Below, piece by piece: positions 26,901-48,588 of a stretch of DNA of 64,000 nt. The DNA lies in contig JAWQFJ010001122.1 of assembly GCA_034096865.1 (NCBI GenBank), forward strand, positions 67,501 through 131,500, written 5' to 3'. The notes under the pieces are model-generated. The model was not told the origin of the DNA, did not search any database, and saw nothing but the letters and a program-made list of their open reading frames with translations. Numbering within the stretch: position 1 is the first letter of the stretch; every line of letters begins with the position of its first letter. Origin of the DNA: Theodoxus fluviatilis (lineage: Eukaryota; Mollusca; Gastropoda; Cycloneritida; Neritidae). The position numbers and the translations under genes are program-made.

Positions 26901-27529
26901 GCATATCTTTACGTCATCTGCCATCGGGTCAGTCGCGTATATTTGCTTCTTTTTGTGCATATATACATTTTCAAAAGTCCCAAAATAAATATAAAGGCTT
27001 GCACTGACTTCGCGGGGCCGTTTATGAACAGCCATGCAGCCCAGTGAAGAAGTACTAGCACTTATTTTCACCATTCACCTCCGTGACATGATCTGCAAGG
27101 TCTTGCAGACGAACAACCCAGAATGGACTAAATATTAGCTCCAGAGGAAGAGTTGATAGACATGCAAATGGAGTCGGGGTGTGTTTGTGACGATAGATGA
27201 AGGTATTAGACAATCAAATTGGAAGAGAGGTGGTAAGGAGGGGCAGAAAAAACACTTTTTACCCGCCATGCTGGAAAGGCGTTGAAAAATGGGCGTAAAT
27301 TTGGCAGTGTGGCTGAGTGCTGAGCCATCTGAGTGGACAGGACTTCGAGGAGTGGAAAGAAGATGCGGGCTACCTGACAGCCTGGCCGATGGAGCTGTCT
27401 GAGGATGGAACGCGAAAATGGCGTCAGGCCAAGTGAGGTCACCATGAAGAAGGGAAAAGCAAGACAAGACAAAACATAACGCCTAGGGGGTGGAAAGGGT
27501 TGATGGCAACGATGAATGAAAGCCATACA
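26901..27529. other. non-coding stretch, no gene seen
   Basis: Unique sequence. Confidence 0.4.

Positions 27530-27562
<33 letters not shown>
27530..27562. repeat. (CAGG)n microsatellite
   Basis: About eight GCAG units. Confidence 0.95.
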
Positions 27563-27564
<2 letters not shown>

Positions 27565-28263
27565 GGTGGGTTGGAAGGGGAAAGCGAGGGAGAGAAAGGA
27601 GGGTTAGTCTGGCTGACAAACCAGGCGAGGAAACGGCTGGAGGCAGACTAGTAGACATTTGTAGGTAGGGAAGGCCAGGGATACAATAGAACTTGGGATA
27701 TAGTGGTGGTGGTGTGGGGATAGGTGGACGGCATGGATGGGTTTGAGGGTGGGGGTAATATCTTCTTTCAGGTAGACAAAGAAGCAGGAAGGGAGACAGG
27801 GAAGGGGGCGGGGATAGTGGTTGTAGAGATGACAGTGTGGGGGATAGGGTGGGGTGTGTTTAGGAGGTGGAAATGTATATGTGCACGCGTGTCTGTATGT
27901 GTTTTGTGAAGACATTTTAGAGAGAGTTGGTCCCTCAGACTGACTGTCAAGTGGCGAGTCATAAAGCTGGTGCTTATGTAGCAGTCACTATTCAGTGTCG
28001 CGACATCAAATTCGGGCCGTGCGTGCGGCGTTATTATATCTGGCCGATACTTGACATTTGTGTCTTCCGTATGGACACCTCTGATTGGCCGTATTTAGCG
28101 GACTCTTTTTCCTAGAAGTCGAGAAAGTATTTATTGACAACAGCAGCAATGGACGAACACAGGATTTAACAAAGCAGATAGGAGGTCGGGACTCCAGGAG
28201 GGGAGGAGAAAGAGTGGAGGGAGGGGCGATGAGGGAATGCTCTATGTGTGTGTTTGTGTGTGT
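27563..28263. other. non-coding stretch, purine-rich
   Basis: G-rich sequence near 27,690-27,870. No exon recognised. Confidence 0.4.
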
Positions 28264-28536
<273 letters not shown>

Positions 28537-29060
28537 AGAGTTGGTCGCTCAGACAGACATGTAGGCAGGTAAAGAAATCAGGAGACAGGAGATGAAGAAG
28601 GGAGGGGGGGGGGGGGGTTGTTGTGGAGGATAAATCTTTCAGACATGCAGACAGGCAGGTTGGGGGTCAGGAGTCGCGGACGGGAGGAGGGAAGGGAGGT
28701 GGGGGTGGAGAAGACGGGAGAGGGGAGATGAAGGAAGGCCAGACAGTCCTAAGGACTGCTTGTAGAAGGAAGGCTTACAGCCCGCCCAAGTCTGTGATCT
28801 CTGTCCACAGCGCTCCTCCCTGGCCTGTTCCAAGTGCACAGCGGGCCGTATCAATTATCGCTCACTGATCAGCCGAGCTCCCTCATCGAACAGGCGGCCC
28901 TTGGGGCTTTGATGTCGGATTTCATTGACCTTTTGACCTTTCCAGGTCTCTGTTGACGGTGGCTGTTCCCTTTTTTGTCGCTTGTCTCTATGTCCTTTCA
29001 TGTGTTTTGATGGCAATGCTAGAAACATTCCTTTGTATCTTTGCCTCTGTTTAAGTGTCT
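28537..29060. other. non-coding stretch, no gene seen
   Basis: Contains a G run near 28,604-28,617. No exon recognised. Confidence 0.4.
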
Positions 29061-29061
29061 G

Positions 29062-29063
<2 letters not shown>

Positions 29064-29103
<40 letters not shown>

Positions 29104-29431
29104 GTGCGTGTGTGCGTGCGTGATTGTGTGCATGCGGGCCCCTGTGTGTGTTTCTCTCTCTGTCTTCTTGCCTGTTTCTGTGATTATGTGCGTGCATGTG
29201 TGCATTCATGAGTGCACGTGCGTCTGTGCATGTGTCTTTGTGTTTTTGTATCTTTGCGTCTGATTGTCTATGTTTCTGTCTGTCCATGTTTCTGCTGTCC
29301 ATCTACCCGTCTTTCTTTCTATCTGTCAGTCTAACCGTGGCCGTCCGTCTACCCAACCCCCCTTCCGCATTCGTCTGCCTGCCTGCCTGCCTGCCTGTCT
29401 GCCTGTCTGCCTGCCTGCCTGCCTGCCTGCC

Positions 29432-29482
<51 letters not shown>

Positions 29483-29485
29483 GTA
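29064..29485. repeat. (TG)n, CTGT-rich tract and (CTGC/CTGT)n
   Basis: (TG)n to about 29,130, a degenerate GT-rich part, then about 27 CTGC/CTGT units at 29,376-29,482. Confidence 0.94.
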
Positions 29486-30399
29486 CGTGCCCATAAAGCT
29501 GGCTCGCCGGCTGGCCAACTGTCCGACTCTCTGTGTCTCTCCCATTACAGAGAGCTTCACGGTTCTGAGAGTGGTACGTAACGAGTTCGCTTTCAAGTTA
29601 CAAATGCGGCTTATTTTCACTTTGTCTTCTCATTGATTGAATTCCTTGGTAAATTCTTCTTTATCTTCGTCTTTTCCCCTGTCATCTCTACACCTTCATC
29701 AGCCCCACCCCCACCCCCCAACCACCCCCACCCCCGTTCCACCTCCCCGTTCTGAGATCACATGTCCTGTGACCTCCGCGACTTTATTCTTCATTCTCAT
29801 CTGTTCTTTTGCATGACTTTTGAATCGCCTTAGCTCCGTCAACTTTGCATCCTGTTTCGTCTTTGAGCCTGATTAATCGTGTCTGGTGACGTAGGCACTG
29901 ATTCGGCAATGAAGAAGCTGTCACGTCTTGCTCTAGCTGACGCCTGGCCTTTCCACTGGAGGTGTGGGGTAGTGCTGGAAACGGGAAAGCGAAATTCTGC
30001 TTGTTCGTTCGGCGATTTTCTGGAGAGGCACATTAGAATGTCTGAGAGTTACGATGATGTCAACAGTTGGAAAAGCCTTTTCCTAAGAGGAAAATACGGA
30101 ATATAGCTAAGAGACGTCACCGCTTTCTTCTGATAAAGCGATATCTTGTTTCTACATTCGCCTCTGTATTTGGCATACGCGCACATTGCTCAGTTTAGAA
30201 TATAACCTTAAAACTGAATGCTGTCGTGTGAGAGCTTGATTTTGTGAATGACGATGGAGACATGACATTTGTGTCTGCCGTTCCTGTACGCCAATGACCA
30301 TACTGGCCTTCCTCAGAGAATCCGCTGGAAGTTGATGGCTGGCCTTTTGCACTGTTATTTACTTGGCGACCTTTGTTTAGGGTCTCACATGTGTAGCTG
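29486..30399. other. non-coding stretch, no gene seen
   Basis: Contains CCACCCCC units near 29,705-29,740. A 75-codon frame at 29,879-30,106 is open and unrecognised. Confidence 0.4.
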
Positions 30400-30404
30400 T
30401 CATC

Positions 30405-30435
<31 letters not shown>

Positions 30436-30437
30436 CA
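30400..30437. repeat. (CT)n microsatellite
   Basis: Short CT tract followed by GAATGAATGAATGAA units. Confidence 0.95.
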
Positions 30438-30473
30438 ATGAGCGAATGAATGAATGAATGAAGTTATGAATTA

Positions 30474-30612
30474 TGTTTAATGTCCTATCAGCCTTTAAAG
30501 GCTATATATTTCAACTGATCACGAAAGTTACCGGAATTACTAGAGCAAGCCAAATCTTGATTTCCGTAGTTATTCGCCTTTAACGAACCACGTGGGAAGA
30601 CGCGGGGGGTCT
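30474..30612 (-). mobile_element. SINE-like element, copy 2
   Basis: Reads on the minus strand with the family landmarks in order: CCACGTGGTTCGTTAA, AGGCGAATAACTA, GGAAATCAAG, CTTGCTCTAGTAATTC, and AGCCTTTAAAGGCTGATAGG near its 3' end. Confidence 0.75.
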
Positions 30613-30777
30613 CTTCTTACATCCAACCCACAGGGGGATGTTGCAATGGAATTATGCCGAAGTATGCATGTGGTTCTCGAATAATGCGTGTTATTTTCTC
30701 TTGCGATTTCCTTTTAGACCTCACACCTGAACCTCACATTTAATGCTGACATTGTGTTTGTCTTTTTTACTTTGCAG

Positions 30778-40052
<9,275 letters not shown>

Positions 40053-40782
40053 CCACTGTGACGTCACGTTGTGCTTACGTTTTTAAAAAAACGTACAGTT
40101 TATCATGTGGATGGCCTCTGGACTCTTATGGATCTTGAGATTTCACAGAACTGTGACGAACACTCGATGTGAAACATGGACAAACTTGAGGTGTCTGAAC
40201 TATGATCAAGTTGTATTAATCTTTTGTGCTGCTCAGTGAAAAAGTAATTCAAGCTTGTGTTCAGTGGTGAAACTTTGAATCTGAGTGATACCAACACGAA
40301 ACTCCTTGTATTCGTGTGGTTTTTCAGGCATTTGCAAGCGGTGACGACACCGCACTCAAAAGTACACAACATAACGCACGGATGCGCTCAAAATCACACT
40401 GTTAGACGCATGGATTTATACGCAAATTGATTCAAGGAGGACGCCTCACCCAGACACGAGTAGAATGTTGCAGGTGAGATAAAAGGATGAAAATGTCTTA
40501 AAGAGATATTGCCCGTGGAAACCTCGTTGATGTGACTTTTTCCACTGGAGATTTTGTATGAAGGGACCTGAGGTTCACTCCATAGAATTATGGACGCATT
40601 GCGGTGACTGAGCGGATCTTTGATGTTCTTTAAATGATTTGTGTTTCTACTTGGAACTGTTGAGGCCTTCGGATGTGATAACAGAATTACTTTCTATAAT
40701 TCAGGCGTGCATTACTGTGAAAACTGCTCTACAACGTTTTGGCACACATATTGGCCGTTATGTGTACAAAACGTGACACTGA

Positions 40783-40788
40783 AATAAA
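40783..40788 (+). terminator. AATAAA polyadenylation signal
   Basis: AATAAA about 730 bases after the stop of the TSP1-LDLa gene, followed by a T-rich stretch (CCTTTTCTGTTGTT). It is the first canonical signal downstream of that stop that I see. Confidence 0.6.
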
Positions 40789-41819
40789 GTCTGTACCTTT
40801 TCTGTTGTTAGAGAGAGTCATGAGAACGTGTCTGACTATGGTGATAAAATACCCTGTACTCCCTTGTTCTGCACCAAAGCACATGAAATAGGACGAGTGA
40901 TTTGGTACTATTCTCTGTTGGGCACGGGCACACAAATAATGCTGTATGTACACTATTGCAGTCGTTCTCGAAACTAAGCATTAAGTCTGTGAGACCGTTT
41001 ATTTTGTCGTCCAACTCTACGTGGAAATACAGATTTGGTCAAGAAAATGTGTTTTACATATATGTTAGTCTGCATTTAAGATCAGTCTCACATGAGTTGA
41101 CAGATGATACGACACCATGTATACAAAAATCGTTTGTGTTTTTGTGGTATGGAAGAGTGTCATCCTATAAAAACGGTTTCTTAAGTCGATTTGAAATATT
41201 AACATCTACCAAAATGAAGTGATTTTCAAACTGAACAGTAATAACCGATTTATATAGCAATGCATGGGTTCATTTAAATGCTGAAATATATCACGACTGG
41301 ATTGGGAAATAGCTCCTTCAACCCCAGACATACAAAACAACGACTTTTGTGACGGGTTCCATCTCTCAAATATGAATCACACTAGCATCATCGCACAACT
41401 CTGGTAGCCACGATTCTGAAAATTCCAATAAGTGAATGTGATCTGCTTGTGCAATGAATTTACCAGGTAAAACGTAGTTAGTCTCTCCAAACGTGACCTG
41501 AATAAAATACAAGCATGAATAGGAAACAGCACTAAATAGGAACATTTTATTTGAAGGGGGGCTTCAGTTTTGCTTACCTGATTTAAACATTTGTGACTAA
41601 GTTTTCCTGATCTCGTGTGAAGACTGTGTAATACGCCATGCTTTTGTTTAAACAGGAGCTCAAGAACTTGATCAGCAAGCCTAATGTGACTGGACATAAC
41701 AATCTTGAGAAGTTCTCTAAAGTTTACAACTGCGATTGTTCTTCGATGCGCTAAGCAAAATATTATCTGAAAAAGCACATGCTCTGAGGAAGCGCGAATA
41801 AATTCCCAGAATCGTAGAC

Positions 41820-41955
41820 GAAGAGGAAAAAGAAGGAGGAGGAGGAGGAGGAGGAGGAAAAAAAAGGAGAAGAGGAAGGAGAAGAATAAGAAGAAGAAGA
41901 ATGAGAAGAAGGAGGAGGAGGAGAAGCAAAAAAAGAATGAGGAGGAGAAAAAGAT
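41820..41955. repeat. (GAA/GGA)n polypurine tract
   Basis: About 130 bp of almost pure purine on the plus strand made of GAA, GAG and GGA triplets. Confidence 0.93.
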
Positions 41956-42961
41956 GCAATGGACTTGAGACAGTCACACAACATGTGAGAGAAAGAATCT
42001 ATAGAATGGTGATTCATTTACATTGCAACTTCATGTAGAGTGTAAGTCTATTTAGGGTCACATCCAGTCCATTGTAGTTGTGTCACGTGGTTAAAAAGCG
42101 GTCCATGGCATGTTCATCAAATCACGATGTCACCCCCGAACCAGTTGTTTATTTTCAGACGCAGAGCAAATCATCATCATACCGTGTCAGTGAAGTGCAT
42201 CAGCCGTCATATGAGCTGTAATTTCCTGTCTACTGGAAACTGTATGTGAAACTAACTGACCCCATTGAAGACAGAATGGAAAAATACTGCTCCTTCTCAT
42301 TCTGACTGCTTATTTTTATGGTCGAGTGCATCGGAGCACATATGCACACGTATGCAAGTCTTACTCTTCTTGTTACGATGGATGCTGTTTTGAACGAGAT
42401 GTTAGCTATGCTTCGTTTGGTGACAGAAAATGGTGACCTTTATTCTTGTGAAGTTAATGCACGTGATGTTTCGAAACAAAATCGGGTGATAAATTGAATT
42501 GACAATGTTGTCACATTTTGTACATTAGAAAGTATATATTTGATGGTAATCAAATTAGGATAGTACCGATCATTATAGTAATTTGTACATATGTATAGTT
42601 AAGGCAACGCATATTCTCGAAACCTTGATAGATATATTTAGATCGTTTATTGGGCTTTCATACGAAAGCTTCTGTTTCATTACATATTTTCTCATGCAAT
42701 CGCAAATTTGCCTGTAGTTTAATGTGTAATTCAAACAACAACAATTAGGACGATGAACTTGTCATACATCTTGAAATCGGAAAATGTCTTTCCATGGACC
42801 TGAATATATTTCTGATTATTTGATTACTTTAACGTTCTGATGATACCAGCACTGCACACTTGATCTAAAGACAGAGTGTTTACCTGCGTTGTTTTCGATA
42901 ACATTTCATGTGTCCTTTTACGTAGCAAGCATACTATAGTGTTTTCATGAAAATATTGACC

Positions 42962-42963
<2 letters not shown>

Positions 42964-43011
<48 letters not shown>
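42964..43011. repeat. (GA)n microsatellite
   Basis: About 24 GA units. Confidence 0.97.
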
Positions 43012-43015
<4 letters not shown>

Positions 43016-44732
43016 TACACATTAATGATGATGGCATGCAAACAAATTAATGGACCAATGAATGGCATTCAAAACAGCACTGAAACAACAAATTAGAGTC
43101 CTCAAAACTTTCAATTGCATGCAGGCCACAATGCATTCATCCAATAGGACATCAGTGCATACACTCTGACTACAATCCAGAGCAGGACGGAGATTTACTT
43201 TTGCACTGGCTGAGAAAGGAATTCCTTTCGAATGAATTAATAACTTTGCCTTCATGATCCCTGATCTTTGGGTTGTCTTCGTGTCGAAGATGATCTCGTG
43301 AATCAATGCCGTGTAGCATATCGTGATACAAAAGGTTGTTTTGATCGTCCCCAGGTGTGCGACGGCAGATAATGTCCTTTGTTGCGCGTTCCTTACATCC
43401 TTCGACTTGCGAACAATGGTGCAAATCTGTCTTAAGTCCGCAATTGCGTTATGTTATTTCAGTTTGTATCAGTAGGGGTTATGTGCATACCCTGCGTATA
43501 TACAATGCTTCTGTTGAGATTTTTTTTACTGACTTTTTTTCTAATGGATTATTTTGTAACAATGGAACAGTACTATTGCCAATGAAGACAGTTATGTGAT
43601 TTGAAATGCTTTGGTTGGGTTATCTAATCTTACGCTTCTGTTTTACTGAGGTTCATCCAGGCGACAAATTTAAAATTTCTGTCGTTGCTTTGCGAACTAC
43701 GAGCGGGCAAATTGTATTAACTTTTCATGCAATTGCTTTCTTGTTTAACTCAGTTTACACAGAACATCTGTTGGCATTGTGTTTTCGTCAGAACATACAT
43801 CTCATCATCATGGTATGCACGTCTTGAGTTTCTCAACATTTTTTCAAATGTAACCTCAGCTGCTGAATTGATTTGTACATTTTGGTTTTCATTCTTTTTC
43901 AAAATTCTTTTTTAAAGCCCGTGATACCACAAGAACAACAGCCTTGCCTGTTGGTGAAGATTATTCCTGAATCTCAAACCATTCCTTTTTACTGTGTTCA
44001 TATTTGTCTAAGCCAACCCCATGAGTTCTGTTGTATTATCGATTTTTCCTTCAGAACCACCGTTTAGTTAGATTAGTCTTGAATTTTTCATCCAATAAAC
44101 GAATTTTTCGAACAGAAATGCTGTGTATTTTGAAAACGTGTATTGTGGGGAAATTTGTGTCCTAGCTTGGCATTATCTGCGACTGATAAGATGCATGACC
44201 TTAACACCACTCCAAGCAACAGTAGTAAGACGAAAAATCAGTCACATTATAGACTGAACATTCGCTCGCAGACGACCATAAAACCACGCTATTGAAGAGT
44301 TTAGTGAAATTGTAGGAAACTGCAATGGTTTGTAATAATTTAAAGAATGGAAAGTTCTGTATCACCCATTTGGTCAATACTTCTTTGTGTTCAACAGCGA
44401 GTATATTGTTCTTTGTAAATTAGCGCATTGTATTGAAAACAATGATTATGTAATGGGCCAGTTAAAGTCGCATCCATGAGAAATATCTTGCATTACGACG
44501 ATGCTGTTTACGATGAAGAGCGGAGCCAAAGCTTCCACAAAGTAATTTGAAATCACATTGGGAAGATGACCTTACGTTCTCGGAAATTCTTTTGAAAATT
44601 TAAATTCCTGACAAAGAAGCAGAAAACCCGAGTCCATTTGGTGTTCAAGCGAAAACATTTCAAGTCATTGCCACAGGCGAATTCCAGGCGCGCATTTTCC
44701 GTGATACTGACAATAATTACTCCCTAATGCAA

Positions 44733-44820
44733 AACACGCACACACACACATACACACACACATACACATACACACACACACACACAAACATACACAAACA
44801 CAAGCACGCACGCGCGCGCG
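44733..44820. repeat. (AC)n microsatellite
   Basis: Imperfect AC dinucleotides ending in alternating CGCGCG. Confidence 0.94.
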
Positions 44821-44874
44821 GAGACACGTAAAGTTAACAGAATAACTGTAGAAACGTACAGCATTTCATTGTTG

Positions 44875-46615
44875 AGATCCTGCAACAGAGACACTACAAC
44901 AGAGACACTAAAACAGATACAATACAACAGAGACACTAAAACAGACCTACTAAAACAGAGACTCAACAGGAGAGACTCTATAGCAAAGTATTTACAACAG
45001 AGACACTGCAACAGAGAAACCACATCAAATTATTTACAACAGAGACTCTAAAACAGATACACTACAACAGAGACACTGCAACAGAGACATTAAAACAGAG
45101 ACACTACAACATACATACTAAAACAGACATACTAAACAGAGACTTAACAACAGAGACACAAGAACAAAGTATTTACAACAGGGGCACTACAACAGAGACA
45201 CCACAGCAAATTATTTACAACATAGACACTACAACAGATACATTACAACAGATACACTACAACAGAGATACTGCAAAGGACACAATACAAACGAAACACT
45301 ACAATAAAGACTGTAAAAGAGAAACACTACAATAGAGGCACTGCAACGGAGACACTTCAACAGTATACTACAACAGAGACACTACAATAGACATACTACA
45401 ACAAATACACTGCAACAGAGACACCGAAGCGGATACATTGCAACAGAGACCCTGAAACAGATACGCTGTAATAGATACTGCGGCAGATACGCTGCAACAG
45501 GTACACTGCAACAGACACATTGCAGCAGAGACAATAGAACAGAGACATTAAAACAAATACACTACAACAGGGACACTACAACAGATACATTACAGCAGAA
45601 ACACTGTAACAGGGTCTTTACAACAAATACACTGCAACAGAGACAATGAAACAGATACACTGCAACAAGGACACATCAGCAGAGACAATACAATAGACAC
45701 ACTGCAGCAGAGGCACTACAGCAGAAATACCGCAGCAGACACGTCTGGGAGAGACACCGCAGCAGAGACGCCATATCGGACACGAATGGAGACATTCTGC
45801 AACAGAGACACTGCAGCGGGGATATTGCAGGAGAGACGCTTCAACATAGACACTGCGAGAGAAAGAACAGACACGCTGCAGCAGACTCATCGTAGCAATC
45901 ACTGTAGGAGAGACGCTACAACAAAGACAATCTGCTGATTCACCACGAGAAATGCGACAGGCACTAGAAGAAAGACACTGAGAACAGACACTGCGACAGA
46001 GATGTCTCTGAAAGGACACCGCAGCAAAACACTACAACAAGAGCACTACAGTAGAGGCGCTGAGGACAAATTCTACAGCAGATATACATTAGCTGAGACA
46101 CATAAAGAAAGACACTACGACCGAGATACTAGAGTTTCTTAACTCTAGGACAGACAGACACTGCGGCAGAGACACCGCTGAAAGGTCACTGTATCAAGAC
46201 ACTGCGATAGAGAGCACTACAACAGAGGCATTGCAGTAGAAACACCTAAGACAAACTATGCATCACATGTACAATACACTAGGCATTGCAGAGGAGACAT
46301 TACGACAGTCACATCACAGACACGGGCGATAGACAATGCGCAGCAGTGACACAACAGTTCAGGCACAGAGAGATGCTACTTCAGAGACACTGCAGCAGAG
46401 ACATTGAAAGCAGACGATACAGCAGTGGCACAGCGACTCAGACACAGAAACATGCTACGGCAGATACACACCAGGAGACACATTGAAGACACTGCAGCAG
46501 TGGCACAACAATTCAGTCACCACTAAAAAGACACTACGACAAAGACACTGCAGGAGAGACATTGATGATAGACACCGCTATGGAGACACCACTAAAAGGA
46601 CAGCAGCAGCAGCCG
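44875..46615. repeat. 14-bp minisatellite, about 1.7 kb
   Basis: Tandem 14-base units with consensus GAGACACTACAACA. The first 400 bp keep the 14-base register almost perfectly (GAGACACTAAAACA, GATACACTACAACA, GAGACACTGCAACA). A variant unit, AA(G/A)TATTTACAACA, recurs several times between 44,985 and 45,220, suggesting higher-order duplication. Register decays towards the right end. Open frames on the minus strand here arise because few units contain minus-strand stops. Confidence 0.93.
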
Positions 46616-46825
46616 CCGCCGCATAGAGCCATTAGAGGCAGTGCATGGGAGAGGGCACGTTGACAGCCATCATGAGGTAAGCGTAATTGCCGGCGACGGG
46701 CGTCAGCCTCGCTCGCACGCGGGGTGAGCACGGGTCATCTCGCGTGCCTGCATCGAGCCACGTGCCGGGCGCCATCACTCTGACTTATACATGAGCTAAT
46801 CCGCATCTGACACCAACAGGCGTCT
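46616..46825. other. non-coding spacer, GC-richer
   Basis: Short unique segment between two minisatellites. Confidence 0.4.
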
Positions 46826-46829
46826 CTGG

Positions 46830-47430
46830 TGGTCTGTCCGACGCCCTCTCTACCCTCTGCCTGCCCTTCTGTATGCCTCGTGTAGCCCTGTATACCACCT
46901 TCTGTCTGCCCCTACGCATGCCTCTTGTTGCCCTGTATGCCATGTCCTGTCTTTATTTGCCTCTCTCTCTCTGTCCCCCTGTCTGTCTCTTTGCCCGCTC
47001 TTTTCCATGATCTCCTCTACTCCATTTGTCATTCCTTTCCCTCCATGTTCTTAACTGCACAATTTCCGGACTCTCCTTCGTGCCCTTCATCCTTTACCTT
47101 CTTCTATGCCTGTTTATGCTCCTTTCTTACCCGCTTCCATGCCTGTTTATGCTCCGTTTCTTACCCGCTTCCATGCCTGTTTATGCTCCGTTTCTTACCC
47201 TCTTCCATGCCCTCCTAAGCCTCATGTCTTACTCTCTTGCATGCCCTCCTGTACATAATTATCTTACCCTTTTGTTCATGTATATGATCCCTGCTTCTTT
47301 TCCCCCTTTTCCGTGTCTATGTCAGCCTCTGCACCATTTCTTATCTTCTTCCATGCCCTCCTTTGCCTCATTGCCAGTTCTACACCGTGCTCCTCTCTGC
47401 AGTGCTATCTGCTCCCTTGCCTAACCTCGT
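46830..47430. repeat. 34-bp pyrimidine-rich minisatellite
   Basis: Best at 47,100-47,215, where CTTACCCGCTTCCATGCCTG + TTTATGCTCCGTTT repeats with an exact 34-base period (47,126 and 47,160). Degenerate relatives (TTCCATGCCCTCC) extend on both sides. The 132-codon plus frame across it mirrors the repeat. Confidence 0.8.
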
Positions 47431-47638
47431 GAAAGTAATCTTTTGCCTCTACTTATCCAGAACAAAAAGCCTTCCTCTTCTCAGTCACCTCAGTTCTTCC
47501 ATGCCTTTCTCTGTCCCTCATCTAACTTCCTTCGTGGCCAACTTTCTTCACCTTTGCCTACCTTCTTACTTAACAATTATGTTCCCTATTTTCCTTCATG
47601 GCCGTCTCTCCATTCACTAAAACACACACACACACACA

Positions 47639-47685
<47 letters not shown>

Positions 47686-47950
47686 TTCTTCTTACCTTAG
47701 ATACTTTTCATTCTCCATGCCCTCCATTACTCCCTACCCATCCTTTTCAACATTCTCCACTAGGTCCTCGCTTGTACTACCCGCGCTATCCTTTGCTTCA
47801 TTACTTTTATTCTTCGAACCCCTCTTTTGCTCTCTCATATACCCGTCTCAATACACATCCTCCAGCGCTTCCCTCTCTGCTCTCAAGCACGCTTTCTTCT
47901 GCTCCCTAGCTATCCTATGTCTTCCTCTGCACCGTTGCCCACCTCTCTCA
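47431..47950. repeat. pyrimidine-rich DNA with (AC)n at 47,621-47,682
   Basis: Continuation of the CT-rich, unit-like sequence, interrupted by a 60-bp AC tract. Confidence 0.7.
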
Positions 47951-47959
47951 CTGCTTTCT

Positions 47960-48435
47960 TCTGATGCCTTCTGAAGGCTCTCGCACCTGTACAAATACAT
48001 AGCTATTGATCTTATATAATGATAACTATCAGAAAATAAACGTCCAACATTTCTCAAGTCAGTAATTTTGTACAAGTATTTCCGCCTTAGATCTTCATAT
48101 ACTGGGCAGCCATACAGCAAATGAAATTCGCATTCAAATTCATCCCTACAGGAAGGACGAACATACAATGTATCTGGATTCCCGGGATTATAACGCAAGT
48201 TGTGAGGGTATAACTCACTAAATCCTGAACAGAACTGTATGTACACATCACGAAAATGTTTTTTAATCAAGCGCATACAGGCAATTTTCTCTTCCCCACC
48301 TTAGCTTTATCTGTCAATAAAATCTATACCTAGCACTACTTAGCAATGCCCGTTTCCAGTCATTACAGAATTCAATGATCAAACATCTTTTCAGTTCCTT
48401 AATGAATTCTTTCATTTCGTACACCTTGACTCACC
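47960..48435 (-). mobile_element. LINE C-terminal fragment
   Basis: Minus frames read MKEFIKELKRCLIIEFCNDW near 48,420, then FRDVYIQFCSGFSELYPHNL, then FECEFHLLYGCPVYEDLRRK followed by YLYKITDL. This is the same post-RT region as the fragment at 32.7-33.3 kb but a diverged copy. The first Cys pair of the zinc-type motif has become VRPSC. It is 5'-truncated, its 3' end merges with pyrimidine DNA, and it is inactive. Confidence 0.8.
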
Positions 48436-48509
48436 CATACTCGTTCAAAATCGTGCTTACATAACAACACTTTCATTTGATATGCCCAATTTTCAAGGTT
48501 AGAATTTAT

Positions 48510-48515
<6 letters not shown>
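48436..48515. other. spacer
   Basis: Short unremarkable segment between two LINE fragments. Confidence 0.4.
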
Positions 48516-48571
<56 letters not shown>

Positions 48572-48588
48572 TGACTGACTGACTGACT
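48516..48588. repeat. (GA)n-(GACT)n microsatellite
   Basis: (GA)n to about 48,568, then four GACT units that abut the LINE tail which follows. Confidence 0.96.

Larger units (their letters stand above)
40789..44719. other. non-coding stretch with GA-rich tracts
   Basis: About 4 kb of AT-rich DNA. It holds a GAA/GAG purine tract at about 41,820-41,955 and a pure (GA)n at 42,964-43,011. Another AATAAA lies at 44,094. No exon recognised. Confidence 0.5.

Noticed and set aside
44724..46019. Minus frames of 99 and 133 codons (SLLQCLCC, VSLLQ repeats)
   Set aside because: They are the 14-bp minisatellite read on the other strand; three units make a 14-residue period. No start context, no domain.
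47026..47424. 132-codon hydrophobic plus frame resembling a membrane protein
   Set aside because: Leu/Phe/Pro content comes from the 34-bp pyrimidine-rich units.
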